Assembly: GCF_002286815.1 (NCBI RefSeq) | Contig: NZ_MUNM01000078.1 | Coordinates: 236,603-300,602 of the forward strand | Source: Pseudomonas sp. PICF141 | GTDB lineage: Bacteria; Pseudomonadota; Gammaproteobacteria; Pseudomonadales; Pseudomonadaceae | Direction: 5' to 3' | DNA: 64,000 bases | In this document: positions 42,780 to 49,932 of the stretch, piece by piece | Layout: the number at the start of each line of letters is the position of its first letter | Position numbering within the stretch: the stretch's first letter is position 1 | Made by a program: the position numbers and the translations under genes | The notes under the pieces: model-generated | What the model saw: only the letters and a program-made list of their open reading frames with translations | Told to the model about the DNA's origin: nothing | Databases searched by the model: none

Positions 42780-44269
42780 CTACGTTAATGGAGCAGGGCG
42801 CGACTTTGATGGTGCAGGGCACGACTTTGATGGTGCAAGGCACTACATCGGACGCCGGTAAAAGCACACTGGTGACGGCGCTGTGTCGCTGGGTGACGCG
42901 TCAGGGCGTGAGCGTCGTGCCGTTCAAGCCACAGAATATGGCCCTCAATAGCGCGGTGACCGCCGACGGGGGCGAGATTGGCCGTGCTCAAGCGGTGCAG
43001 GCTCAGGCGGCCAACCTCGAACCGCACACCGACATGAATCCGGTGCTGCTCAAACCCAATAGTGATACCGGTGCTCAAGTGATCATTCATGGCCGTGCAG
43101 TCACGACGATGAACGCGGTCGCCTATCACGACTACAAAGCCATCGCCATGCAAGCGGTGCTGGCCTCCCATGAGCGTTTGTGTGCGGCGTATCCGGTGGT
43201 GATGGTCGAAGGGGCGGGTTCGCCGGCAGAGATCAATTTGCGCGCCGGCGACATCGCCAACATGGGGTTTGCCGAGGCGGTGGACTGCCCGGTGGTGCTG
43301 ATTGCCGACATCAATCGCGGTGGGGTTTTCGCGCATTTGGTCGGTACGTTGGAGTTGCTGTCGCCCAGCGAACAGGCGCGGGTCAAAGGCTTCATCATCA
43401 ACCGGTTTCGCGGCGACATCGCCTTGCTGCAACCAGGCCTCGATTGGCTGGAGGCGCGCACTGGCAAACCGGTGATCGGGGTTTTGCCCTATGTGATGGA
43501 CCTGCACCTTGAGGCCGAGGACGGCATCGATCAGCGCCAGGCCGACAAGGCCGAGCAAGTGCTCAACGTGGTGGTGCCGGTACTGCCGCGCATCAGCAAC
43601 CACACCGATTTCGATCCGCTGCGCCTGCATCCGCAAGTGGACCTGCAATTCATCGGCCCCGGTCAGGCGATTCCGCCGGCCGACCTGATTATTCTTCCCG
43701 GCTCGAAAAGCGTGCGCAGCGACCTCGCATACTTGCAGGCCAATGGTTGGGACACGGCCATCTCGCGACACTTGCGCTACGGCGGAAAAGTACTGGGGAT
43801 CTGCGGTGGTCTGCAAATGCTCGGCGAGCAGGTGCACGACCCGCTGGGCCTCGAAGGCGCGCCGGGTTCCAGTGCCGGTTTGGGCTTGCTGGCGTTCCAA
43901 ACCCAGCTCGAAGAAGAGAAGCAGTTACGCAATGTGCGTGGACGCCTGGCGCTGGAAGATGCGCCGGTCAGTGGCTATGAAATTCATGCCGGCGTGACCT
44001 GCGGGCCGGCGCTGGAAAACGCAGCGGTGCACCTCGATGATGGTCGCTGCGACGGCGCACAAAGTGCCGATGGGCAGATTTTCGGCACCTATCTGCATGG
44101 GCTGTTCGAATCACCGGCGGCGTGCGGTGCGCTGTTGCGCTGGGCCGGGCTGCAGGCTGTGCAGGAAGTGGATTACCACGCCTTGCGCGAGCGCGATATC
44201 GAACGGTTGGCAGATTTGGTGGAGAAGCATCTGGATACTTCGCTGTTGCGTGAACTCTGTGGGATTTGA
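42776..44269 (+). CDS. cobQ: Cobyric acid synthase with repeated N-terminus
   Basis: A 497-residue glutamine-dependent amidotransferase that amidates side chains b, d, e and g to give adenosylcobyrate. The N-terminal domain has P-loop QGTTSDAGKSTLV, then FKPQNMALNS and VMVEGAGSPAEINL. The glutaminase domain has the catalytic Cys in LGICGGLQMLG and the His in GTYLHGLFE. The first residues show three copies of a seven-residue unit (TLMEQGA, TLMVQGT, TLMVQGT) where relatives have one. This comes from a 21-bp tandem repeat, so starts at 42776, 42788, 42809 or 42830 are all conceivable. It overlaps cobC by 4 bp. Confidence 0.94.
   Translation: MTTLMEQGATLMVQGTTLMVQGTTSDAGKSTLVTALCRWVTRQGVSVVPFKPQNMALNSAVTADGGEIGRAQAVQAQAANLEPHTDMNPVLLKPNSDTGAQVIIHGRAVTTMNAVAYHDYKAIAMQAVLASHERLCAAYPVVMVEGAGSPAEINLRAGDIANMGFAEAVDCPVVLIADINRGGVFAHLVGTLELLSPSEQARVKGFIINRFRGDIALLQPGLDWLEARTGKPVIGVLPYVMDLHLEAEDGIDQRQADKAEQVLNVVVPVLPRISNHTDFDPLRLHPQVDLQFIGPGQAIPPADLIILPGSKSVRSDLAYLQANGWDTAISRHLRYGGKVLGICGGLQMLGEQVHDPLGLEGAPGSSAGLGLLAFQTQLEEEKQLRNVRGRLALEDAPVSGYEIHAGVTCGPALENAAVHLDDGRCDGAQSADGQIFGTYLHGLFESPAACGALLRWAGLQAVQEVDYHALRERDIERLADLVEKHLDTSLLRELCGI
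42782..42844 (+). repeat. 21-bp in-frame tandem repeat, three copies
   Basis: Units at 42782-42802, 42803-42823 and 42824-42844. The second and third differ at two positions or so, and the first is more diverged. Each unit carries an ATG, duplicating the start region of cobQ. Confidence 0.9.
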
Positions 44270-44283
44270 GGTGGTTTTGAGGG

Positions 44284-44382
44284 CGCCTTCGCGGGCAAGC
44301 CTCGCTCCTACAGGTTGTGTGTCGTTCACATTATTACGATTCGACGCTAATCCGTAGGAGCGAGGCTTGCCCGCGAAGAGGC
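44284..44382. repeat. REPIN between cobQ and cobU
   Basis: Inverted units at 44284-44313 and 44353-44382 with a 39-bp spacer. It occupies nearly the whole cobQ-cobU gap, in the middle of the operon, and may affect expression of the distal genes. Confidence 0.88.
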
Positions 44383-44415
44383 CTGCCCCGACACCGCACA
44401 TCTTAAGGAATAAAC

Positions 44416-44937
44416 ATGCTGCAACTGATCCTCGGCGGCGCCCGTTCCGGTAAAAGCCGCCTGGCTGAAAAACTGGCGACAGAGAGTCAGCTCCACGTCA
44501 CTTACATCGCCACCAGCCAACCCCTGGACGGTGAGATGAACGAACGGGTGGCCCATCACCGCGCCCGTCGTCCAGCCGAATGGGCACTGATCGAAGAACC
44601 GCTGGAACTCGCCCGTGTGCTGCGCGAAAACGCCAGTGCCGATCGTTGCTTGCTGGTGGATTGTCTGACGCTGTGGCTGACCAATCTGCTGATGCTCGAC
44701 AATGCCGAGCGCTTGTCGGCCGAGCGCGAAGCCCTGCTGGACTGCCTGGCGTCATTGCCAGGTGAAATCATTTTTGTCAGTAACGAGACCGGCATGGGTG
44801 TCGTGCCGTTGGGCGAATTGACTCGCCGTTATGTCGATGAAGCCGGTTGGCTGCATCAAGCCTTGGCCGAGCGCTGTCAGCGAGTCGTCCTGACCGTCGC
44901 CGGCCTGCCCCTGACTTTGAAAGGAACTGCGTTATGA
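44416..44937 (+). CDS. cobU: Adenosylcobinamide kinase / guanylyltransferase
   Basis: A 173-residue bifunctional enzyme. The P-loop GGARSGKSRLAE is at the start. ATSQPLDGEMNERVAHHRARRPAEW contains the guanylylated histidine, and VSNETGMGVVP is the third family motif. It phosphorylates adenosylcobinamide and loads GDP onto it. The start has an AAGGA site. Its stop overlaps cobT by four bases. Also called cobP. Confidence 0.95.
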   Translation: MLQLILGGARSGKSRLAEKLATESQLHVTYIATSQPLDGEMNERVAHHRARRPAEWALIEEPLELARVLRENASADRCLLVDCLTLWLTNLLMLDNAERLSAEREALLDCLASLPGEIIFVSNETGMGVVPLGELTRRYVDEAGWLHQALAERCQRVVLTVAGLPLTLKGTAL

Positions 44938-45989
44938 CTCACGCCTGGTGGCTGAACCCGTGCAAACCCATCGATGCGCAAGCGGTCGAACAGGCGCAGG
45001 CGCGTCAACAGCAACTGACCAAACCCGCGGGCTCACTCGGTCGGCTCGAATCGGTGGTGGTGCAACTGGCCGGGTTGCAGGGGCAGGTCAAGCCGGCGCT
45101 GGATCAGCTGTGGATTGCGATTTTTGCCGGTGACCATGGTGTGGTTGCTGAAGGCGTGTCGGCGTTTCCCCAGGAAGTCACTGGGCAGATGCTGCTCAAC
45201 TTTGTCAGCGGTGGCGCGGCGATCAGCGTGTTGGCGCGGCAGTTGGGGGCTTGCCTGGAAGTGGTCGATCTCGGCACTGTCACGCCGTCGTTGAATCTGC
45301 CAGGCGTGCGTCACCTGAACCTTGGTCCGGGCACGGCGAATTTCGTCCAGGGGCCGGCGATGACCCAGGTCCAAGGTGAACTCGCCTTGCAGGCCGGCCG
45401 GGACAGTGTGCAGCGCGCCATCGCAGCCGACGCGCAGTTGTTCATCGGTGGCGAAATGGGCATCGGCAACACCACGGCGGCCAGCGCATTGGCCTGTGCG
45501 TTGCTCGATTGCCCGGTGGTGCATCTGGCCGGACCGGGCACCGGATTGAATGCAGCGGGTGTCAGCCATAAAGCCCAAGTCATTGAACGCGCCTTGGCGT
45601 TGCATGGCGCTCAGCGTAGCGATGCGCTGCAAACGTTGTTCAACCTCGGCGGTTTCGAAATCGCTGCGCTGGTCGGCGCGTACCTGGCCTGCGCTCAGGA
45701 AGGTGTCGCGGTGTTGGTCGACGGGTTTATTTGCAGCGTCGCTGCGTTGGTGGCGGTGCGTTTGAATCCGGCCTGCCGTGAGTGGCTGCTGTTCGGTCAT
45801 CGCGGCGCCGAGCCGGGTCATCGCCATGTGCTCGAAACCCTGAACGCCGAACCCTTGCTGGAGCTCGGCCTGCGACTGGGCGAGGGCAGTGGTGCGGCAT
45901 TGGCCGTGCCATTGTTGCGCCTGGCCTGCGACCTGCACGGGCAAATGGCGACGTTCGCCGAAGCCGCAGTGGCGGATCGTCCGGCATGA
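44934..45989 (+). CDS. cobT: Nicotinate-nucleotide:DMB phosphoribosyltransferase
   Basis: A 351-residue enzyme activating DMB to alpha-ribazole phosphate. TKPAGSLGRLE near residue 30, FAGDHGVVAEGVSAFPQEVT and GGEMGIGNTTAASAL are family signatures. The catalytic glutamate lies in the C-terminal GEGSGAALAVPLL. The ATG at 44934 gives the usual length; upstream in-frame starts lie within cobU. It follows cobU with an ATGA overlap and connects BluB product to CobS. Confidence 0.96.
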   Translation: MTHAWWLNPCKPIDAQAVEQAQARQQQLTKPAGSLGRLESVVVQLAGLQGQVKPALDQLWIAIFAGDHGVVAEGVSAFPQEVTGQMLLNFVSGGAAISVLARQLGACLEVVDLGTVTPSLNLPGVRHLNLGPGTANFVQGPAMTQVQGELALQAGRDSVQRAIAADAQLFIGGEMGIGNTTAASALACALLDCPVVHLAGPGTGLNAAGVSHKAQVIERALALHGAQRSDALQTLFNLGGFEIAALVGAYLACAQEGVAVLVDGFICSVAALVAVRLNPACREWLLFGHRGAEPGHRHVLETLNAEPLLELGLRLGEGSGAALAVPLLRLACDLHGQMATFAEAAVADRPA

Positions 45990-46561
45990 CCTTGCGCCTG
46001 GACCTGTTGCGCCATGGCGAAACCGAGCTCGGCGGCGGTTTGCGCGGCAGCCTCGACGATGCACTGACCAGCAAGGGTTGGGCGCAGATGCGCGCCGCGG
46101 TGCTTGAGCAGGGGCCCTGGGATCGACTGGTCAGTTCGCCGTTACAGCGTTGTGCACGCTTTGCTGACGAGCTGGGGGCGCAACTCGGGTTGCCAGTGCA
46201 GTTGGATAAGGATCTGCAAGAGCTGCACTTCGGCGCTTGGGAAGGGCAGAGCGCGGCGGCGCTGATGGAAACCAGCGCCGAGGCGTTGGGCATGTTCTGG
46301 GCCGATCCGTATTCGTTTACGCCGCCAGACGGTGAACCGGTGACGGACTTTTCTGCGCGGGTGTTGGCGGCCATCGAACGGCTGCACACGGCCTATGCCG
46401 GTGAGCGGGTCTTGCTGATCAGCCATGGCGGCGTCATGCGTTTGTTGCTGGCGCAAGCGCGCGGATTGCCGCGTGAGCAGTTGCTCAACGTTGAAGTCGG
46501 CCACGGCGCGTTGTTTTCGTTGTCGGTCGAACCCGGCGTTTTGTTAAGGGAAGCGATCTGA
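45986..46561 (+). CDS. Alpha-ribazole phosphatase (histidine phosphatase family)
   Basis: A 191-residue phosphoglycerate-mutase-like phosphatase. LLRHGETELGGGLRGSLDD holds the nucleophilic His in RHG, and the second His is in LLISHGGVMRLL. In the cob operon this family removes the phosphate from alpha-ribazole phosphate or adenosylcobalamin phosphate, the CobC activity of Salmonella. I leave the symbol empty because cobC already names the decarboxylase here. It overlaps cobT by 4 bp. Confidence 0.88.
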   Translation: MTLRLDLLRHGETELGGGLRGSLDDALTSKGWAQMRAAVLEQGPWDRLVSSPLQRCARFADELGAQLGLPVQLDKDLQELHFGAWEGQSAAALMETSAEALGMFWADPYSFTPPDGEPVTDFSARVLAAIERLHTAYAGERVLLISHGGVMRLLLAQARGLPREQLLNVEVGHGALFSLSVEPGVLLREAI

Positions 46562-46563
46562 CC

Positions 46564-47295
46564 ATGTTGCCGTTCTGGATCGCCCTGCAATTCTTGAGCA
46601 GCCTGCCGATTCGTTTATCGGGTATGCCGACGCCCGAGGAATTGGGTCGATCGCTGCTGTTTTACCCACTGGTCGGTTTGCTGTTCGGCTTGATTCTGTG
46701 GGGGCTGAACTGGCTGTTGCTGGGCGCGCCATTATTGCTTCACGCCGCTTTGCTGCTGAGCGTTTGGGTCGTGCTCAGCGGCGCGTTGCACCTGGATGGC
46801 CTGGCCGATAGCGCTGATGCGTGGCTCGGCGGTTACGGCGACCGTGAACGCACCTTGACCATCATGAAAGACCCTCGCAGCGGGCCCATCGCGGTGGTGA
46901 CGCTGGTCGTGGTATTGCTGCTTAAGTTTGCTGCGTTGCTGGCGTTGCTCGAGCAGCAGCACAGCGTGATCCTGATCATCGTTCCACTGCTTGGCCGCAG
47001 CGCATTACTGGGCTTATTCCTCACCACACCTTACGTGCGCCCCGGTGGATTGGGGCAAGCGCTGGCCGATCATCTGCCGCGTTTGGGCGGCAAACAGGTA
47101 GTGGCGATCAGTGCGATGGCCTGTGTGCTGATGGCTGGCCTTAGCGGCGTATGGGCGCTTGTGTTGGCGGCCGTGATGTTTGTCTGGCTGCGGCAAGTGA
47201 TGGTGCGCCGATTGGGCGGGACGACGGGCGATACGGCGGGAGCATTGCTGGAATTGCTGGAAGTGACGATGCTGGTGGGGCTTGCATTGCTCTGA
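46564..47295 (+). CDS. cobS: Adenosylcobinamide-GDP ribazoletransferase (cobalamin synthase)
   Basis: A 243-residue inner-membrane protein with about six helices. The conserved SGALHLDGLADSADAWLGG, with its acidic metal-binding residues, is the CobS signature, and KDPRSGPIAV follows. It joins the activated cobinamide to alpha-ribazole (phosphate), the last assembly step. It is the last gene of the operon. Its stop codon is included in a 14-bp tandem duplication (47287-47314). Confidence 0.95.
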   Translation: MLPFWIALQFLSSLPIRLSGMPTPEELGRSLLFYPLVGLLFGLILWGLNWLLLGAPLLLHAALLLSVWVVLSGALHLDGLADSADAWLGGYGDRERTLTIMKDPRSGPIAVVTLVVVLLLKFAALLALLEQQHSVILIIVPLLGRSALLGLFLTTPYVRPGGLGQALADHLPRLGGKQVVAISAMACVLMAGLSGVWALVLAAVMFVWLRQVMVRRLGGTTGDTAGALLELLEVTMLVGLALL

Positions 47296-47314
47296 ACCCC
47301 TTGCTCTGAACCCC
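47287..47314 (+). repeat. 14-bp tandem duplication spanning the cobS stop
   Basis: TTGCTCTGAACCCC occurs twice in direct succession (47287-47300 and 47301-47314). The second copy directly abuts the REPIN at 47315. Confidence 0.95.
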
Positions 47315-47398
47315 TGTAGGAGCGAGGCTTGCCCGCGAAGGCGGCGGCTCAGTCAACATTGATATCGGCTGATACACCGCCTTCGCGGGCAAGGCTCC
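47315..47398. repeat. REPIN with incomplete right unit
   Basis: The left unit (47315-47342) is complete. The right unit (47377-47398) reads CCGCCTTCGCGGGCAAGGCTCC and lacks the expected CTCGCTCCTACA end. Confidence 0.8.
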
Positions 47399-47421
47399 AA
47401 CGGTAAGATGTATCAAAAAAT

Positions 47422-47453
47422 TTGCATTCATTTAACTGCGGGTATATACACGC
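47422..47453 (+). promoter_or_regulatory. marR promoter overlapping operator half
   Basis: TTGCAT (47422-47427), 17 bp, TATACA (47445-47450). The -10 lies within the palindrome-like GCGGGTATATACACGC (47438-47453), a near copy of the perfect operator at 47882-47899. The start codon follows only 3 bp after the operator. Confidence 0.7.
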
Positions 47454-47456
47454 ACT

Positions 47457-47861
47457 ATGCTTCCTTCTCAATGTTTGTGCACTAACCTGCGTCGCGCCGC
47501 TCGTGGCGTCAGCAGGCATTACGACGGCGCCCTCGACGGTTTCGGGATCAACGTTGCCCAGTATTCTCTGCTGTGCAATCTGCAGCGTCTGGATCAGCCA
47601 AGCATCTCGTCCCTGGCCGAAGCCATGGGCCTGGATCGCAGCACGCTGGGGCGTAATCTGCGGGTGCTGGAGGGCGAAGGTCTGGTAACGCTGACCGAAG
47701 GCGAGGACATGCGCAATCGCATCGTCCTGCTCACCGAGACAGGGCGCGAACGCCTGGCGGCGGCGTTGCCAGCCTGGGAAGCGGCGCAGCAGCGGTTGAT
47801 CGATCGCCTGGGTGCCGAGAAGCGTGAGATTTTGCTGAAACTGCTGGATGAACTGGCTTGA
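47457..47861 (+). CDS. MarR family transcriptional regulator
   Basis: A 134-residue winged-helix protein. The DNA-binding region is LDQPSISSLAEAMGLDRSTLGRNLRVLEGEGLVTLTEGEDMRNR (about residues 40-85), with a beta-wing and C-terminal dimer helices. The N-terminus has two cysteines (CLC). The promoter -10 is 7 bp from the ATG, so the message is leaderless or nearly so. Near-identical operators precede it and the following MFS gene, so it most likely represses both itself and the exporter until a small ligand binds. Confidence 0.88.
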   Translation: MLPSQCLCTNLRRAARGVSRHYDGALDGFGINVAQYSLLCNLQRLDQPSISSLAEAMGLDRSTLGRNLRVLEGEGLVTLTEGEDMRNRIVLLTETGRERLAAALPAWEAAQQRLIDRLGAEKREILLKLLDELA

Positions 47862-47881
47862 GGCCAGTTTGTTCGATCTTA

Positions 47882-47899
47882 AGCGGGTATATACCCGCT
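47882..47899 (+). promoter_or_regulatory. Perfect 18-bp palindromic operator before the MFS gene
   Basis: AGCGGGTATATACCCGCT is its own reverse complement. It shares GCGGGTATATAC with the site upstream of marR, and lies 14 bp before the MFS start codon. Confidence 0.85.
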
Positions 47900-47913
47900 A
47901 CCGGAGAACAACA

Positions 47914-49122
47914 ATGACATCGATGTGGCGTACGTGCGGTTGGGTGCTGTTGGGGAGTGCGCTGATTCTGGCGTTGTCATTGGGAGTGCGACACGGCTTC
48001 GGGCTGTTTCTGGCACCCATGAGTGCCGAGTTCGGCTGGGGCCGCGAAGTGTTTGCCTTCGCGATTGCTTTACAGAACCTGATCTGGGGCCTGGCCCAGC
48101 CATTCACCGGCGCATTGGCCGACCGCTTTGGCGCTGCGAAGGTGGTGTTGATCGGGGGTGTTCTGTACGCCTTGGGTCTGGCGTTCATGGGGCTGTCCGA
48201 TTCGGCGGTAACCTTGTCCTTGAGCGCGGGGCTGTTGATCGGTATCGGCCTGTCGGGCACCTCGTTTTCGGTAATCCTTGGCGTGGTCGGCCGTGCGGTG
48301 CCACCGGAAAAGCGCAGCATGGGCATGGGGATCGCCAGCGCTGCCGGTTCTTTCGGTCAATTCGCCATGTTGCCCGGCACGCTGGGGTTGATCGGCTGGC
48401 TTGGCTGGTCCGCGGCGTTGCTGGTGTTGGGGCTGGTGGTGGCGCTGATCGTGCCGCTGGTGAGTATGCTCAAAGACAATCCGCTGCCGGTGCTCGGGCA
48501 CGAGCAAACCCTCTCTGAAGCGTTACGCGAAGCCTGCTCCCATTCAGGATTCTGGCTGTTGGCGTTCGGCTTTTTTGTCTGCGGTTTTCAGGTGGTGTTC
48601 ATCGGCGTGCACTTGCCGGCCTATCTGGTGGACCAGCACTTGCCGGCCTCCGTCGGCACCACGGTGCTGGCGCTGATCGGCCTGTTCAATATCTTCGGTA
48701 CCTATACCGCGGGCTGGCTTGGCGGGCGAATGTCCAAACCGCGCTTGCTCACCGGTCTGTACCTGTTGCGGGCGGTGGTGATTGTGCTGTTCCTCTGGGC
48801 GCCGGTCACTCAGGTCACGGCTTATCTGTTCGGCATGGCCATGGGGTTTCTCTGGTTGTCGACGGTGCCCTTGACCAACGGCACGGTAGCGACCTTGTTC
48901 GGTGTACGAAATTTGTCCATGCTCGGTGGGATCGTTTTCCTTTTCCATCAGCTCGGCTCGTTCCTCGGCGGCTGGTTGGGTGGGGTGGTGTATGACCGGA
49001 CCGGGAGCTACGACTTGATCTGGCAGGTGGCAATTCTCTTGAGTCTGGTGGCCGCAGCCCTGAACTGGCCGGTGCGCGAGCAGCCGGTGGCGCGTCTGCA
49101 AACCCGGATGAGTGCCGCATGA
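47914..49122 (+). CDS. MFS transporter
   Basis: A 402-residue major facilitator with 12 predicted helices. The motif-A-like loop LADRFGAAKVVLIGG lies after helix two, and a matching loop, LGGRMSKPRLL, sits in the second half. The short first helix region GVRHGFGLFLAPMSAEFGWGRE resembles the monocarboxylate/OxlT-like branch of MFS. It is controlled by the upstream MarR operator, which suggests export or import of the regulator ligand. The ATG at 47914 follows a CCGGAG site. The stop overlaps a 40-codon reading frame. Confidence 0.85.
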   Translation: MTSMWRTCGWVLLGSALILALSLGVRHGFGLFLAPMSAEFGWGREVFAFAIALQNLIWGLAQPFTGALADRFGAAKVVLIGGVLYALGLAFMGLSDSAVTLSLSAGLLIGIGLSGTSFSVILGVVGRAVPPEKRSMGMGIASAAGSFGQFAMLPGTLGLIGWLGWSAALLVLGLVVALIVPLVSMLKDNPLPVLGHEQTLSEALREACSHSGFWLLAFGFFVCGFQVVFIGVHLPAYLVDQHLPASVGTTVLALIGLFNIFGTYTAGWLGGRMSKPRLLTGLYLLRAVVIVLFLWAPVTQVTAYLFGMAMGFLWLSTVPLTNGTVATLFGVRNLSMLGGIVFLFHQLGSFLGGWLGGVVYDRTGSYDLIWQVAILLSLVAAALNWPVREQPVARLQTRMSAA

Positions 49123-49241
49123 ACAGTCTCTGGCCGCAAATGGCTGCTATCGGCGTCGGCATTTTGTTGCTGGCCCTGGCATGGTGGGGCTGGCATCAGG
49201 GTGGCCTGGCATTGATGCAACTGGGCATGGGTGCTTGCTAG
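49119..49241 (+). CDS. Small single-helix membrane protein (40 aa)
   Basis: A 40-codon frame starting in an ATGA overlap with the MFS stop and ending at TAG 49239-49241. The peptide begins MNSLWPQMAAIGVGILLLAL, continues AWWGWHQGGLALMQLGMGAC and has one strong membrane helix (about 8-24). The overlap and membrane character suggest a real small subunit or partner of the MFS protein. I do not recognise a family. Confidence 0.55.
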   Translation: MNSLWPQMAAIGVGILLLALAWWGWHQGGLALMQLGMGAC

Positions 49242-49297
49242 CGAGCGGCGAAGGCGAGTAATTTCGTTTTTTGACGATTGTTCAAGGATGCACCGAC

Positions 49298-49849
49298 ATG
49301 CTGATGCGCTGGCTTGCAGTACCCGCATTGTTGATGGCTTTCACCGGTGTGGCCCAGGCGGCAGAATGCCCCGAGTTATTACAAGGCTCTTTGCCCAAGC
49401 TGCGTGCCAAGGAGTCCATCGATCTGTGCCAGCGCTTCGCCGGCAAGCCGCTGGTGGTGGTCAATACCGCGAGTTTCTGTGGCTTTGCCCCGCAATTCAA
49501 AGGCCTTGAGGCGCTATACCAGCGTTACAAGGATCAAGGGCTTGAGGTGGTCGGCGTGCCGTCCAATGACTTCAAGCAAGAGTCCAAGGATGGTGCAGAG
49601 ACTGCCAAGGTTTGTTACGTGAACTACGGCGTGACTTTCACCATGACCGAACCGCAGAACGTCCGCGGCGATGACGCAACGCATTTGTTCAAGGTTCTCG
49701 CTGCACAAAGCAGCTCGCCGAAGTGGAATTTCTACAAGTACGTGGTGGATCGCCAAGGCAAAGTGGTTGCCAATTTTTCCAGCCTGACCAAGCCGGATAA
49801 TCCCGAGTTCATCGAGGCGGTGGAGAAAGCGCTCGCATCGAAACCCTGA
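49298..49849 (+). CDS. Periplasmic glutathione peroxidase-like protein
   Basis: A 183-residue protein with a signal peptide (about 1-20, ending AQA before AE) and a GPx domain. The peroxidatic cysteine is in NTASFCGFAPQFKGLEALY, with the usual GVPSNDF and WNFYKYVVDRQG segments holding the Gln/Trp-type partner. Most bacterial GPx proteins are cytoplasmic thioredoxin peroxidases, so export is the notable point here. The ATG at 49298 has AAGGA upstream; an in-frame ATG at 49307 is possible. Confidence 0.88.
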   Translation: MLMRWLAVPALLMAFTGVAQAAECPELLQGSLPKLRAKESIDLCQRFAGKPLVVVNTASFCGFAPQFKGLEALYQRYKDQGLEVVGVPSNDFKQESKDGAETAKVCYVNYGVTFTMTEPQNVRGDDATHLFKVLAAQSSSPKWNFYKYVVDRQGKVVANFSSLTKPDNPEFIEAVEKALASKP

Positions 49850-49861
49850 TCGACATGCACT

Positions 49862-49900
49862 AAAAAGCCCCGCCTCTGTACAAGAGCGCGGGGCTTTTTC
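49862..49900. terminator. Bidirectional terminator between GPx and fadL
   Basis: AAAAAGCCCCGC / GCGGGGCTTTTT with a 14-nt loop, between convergent genes. Confidence 0.92.
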
Positions 49901-49932
49901 AATTCAGGCGGCGAGGGCGTCGCCGTGAATCA

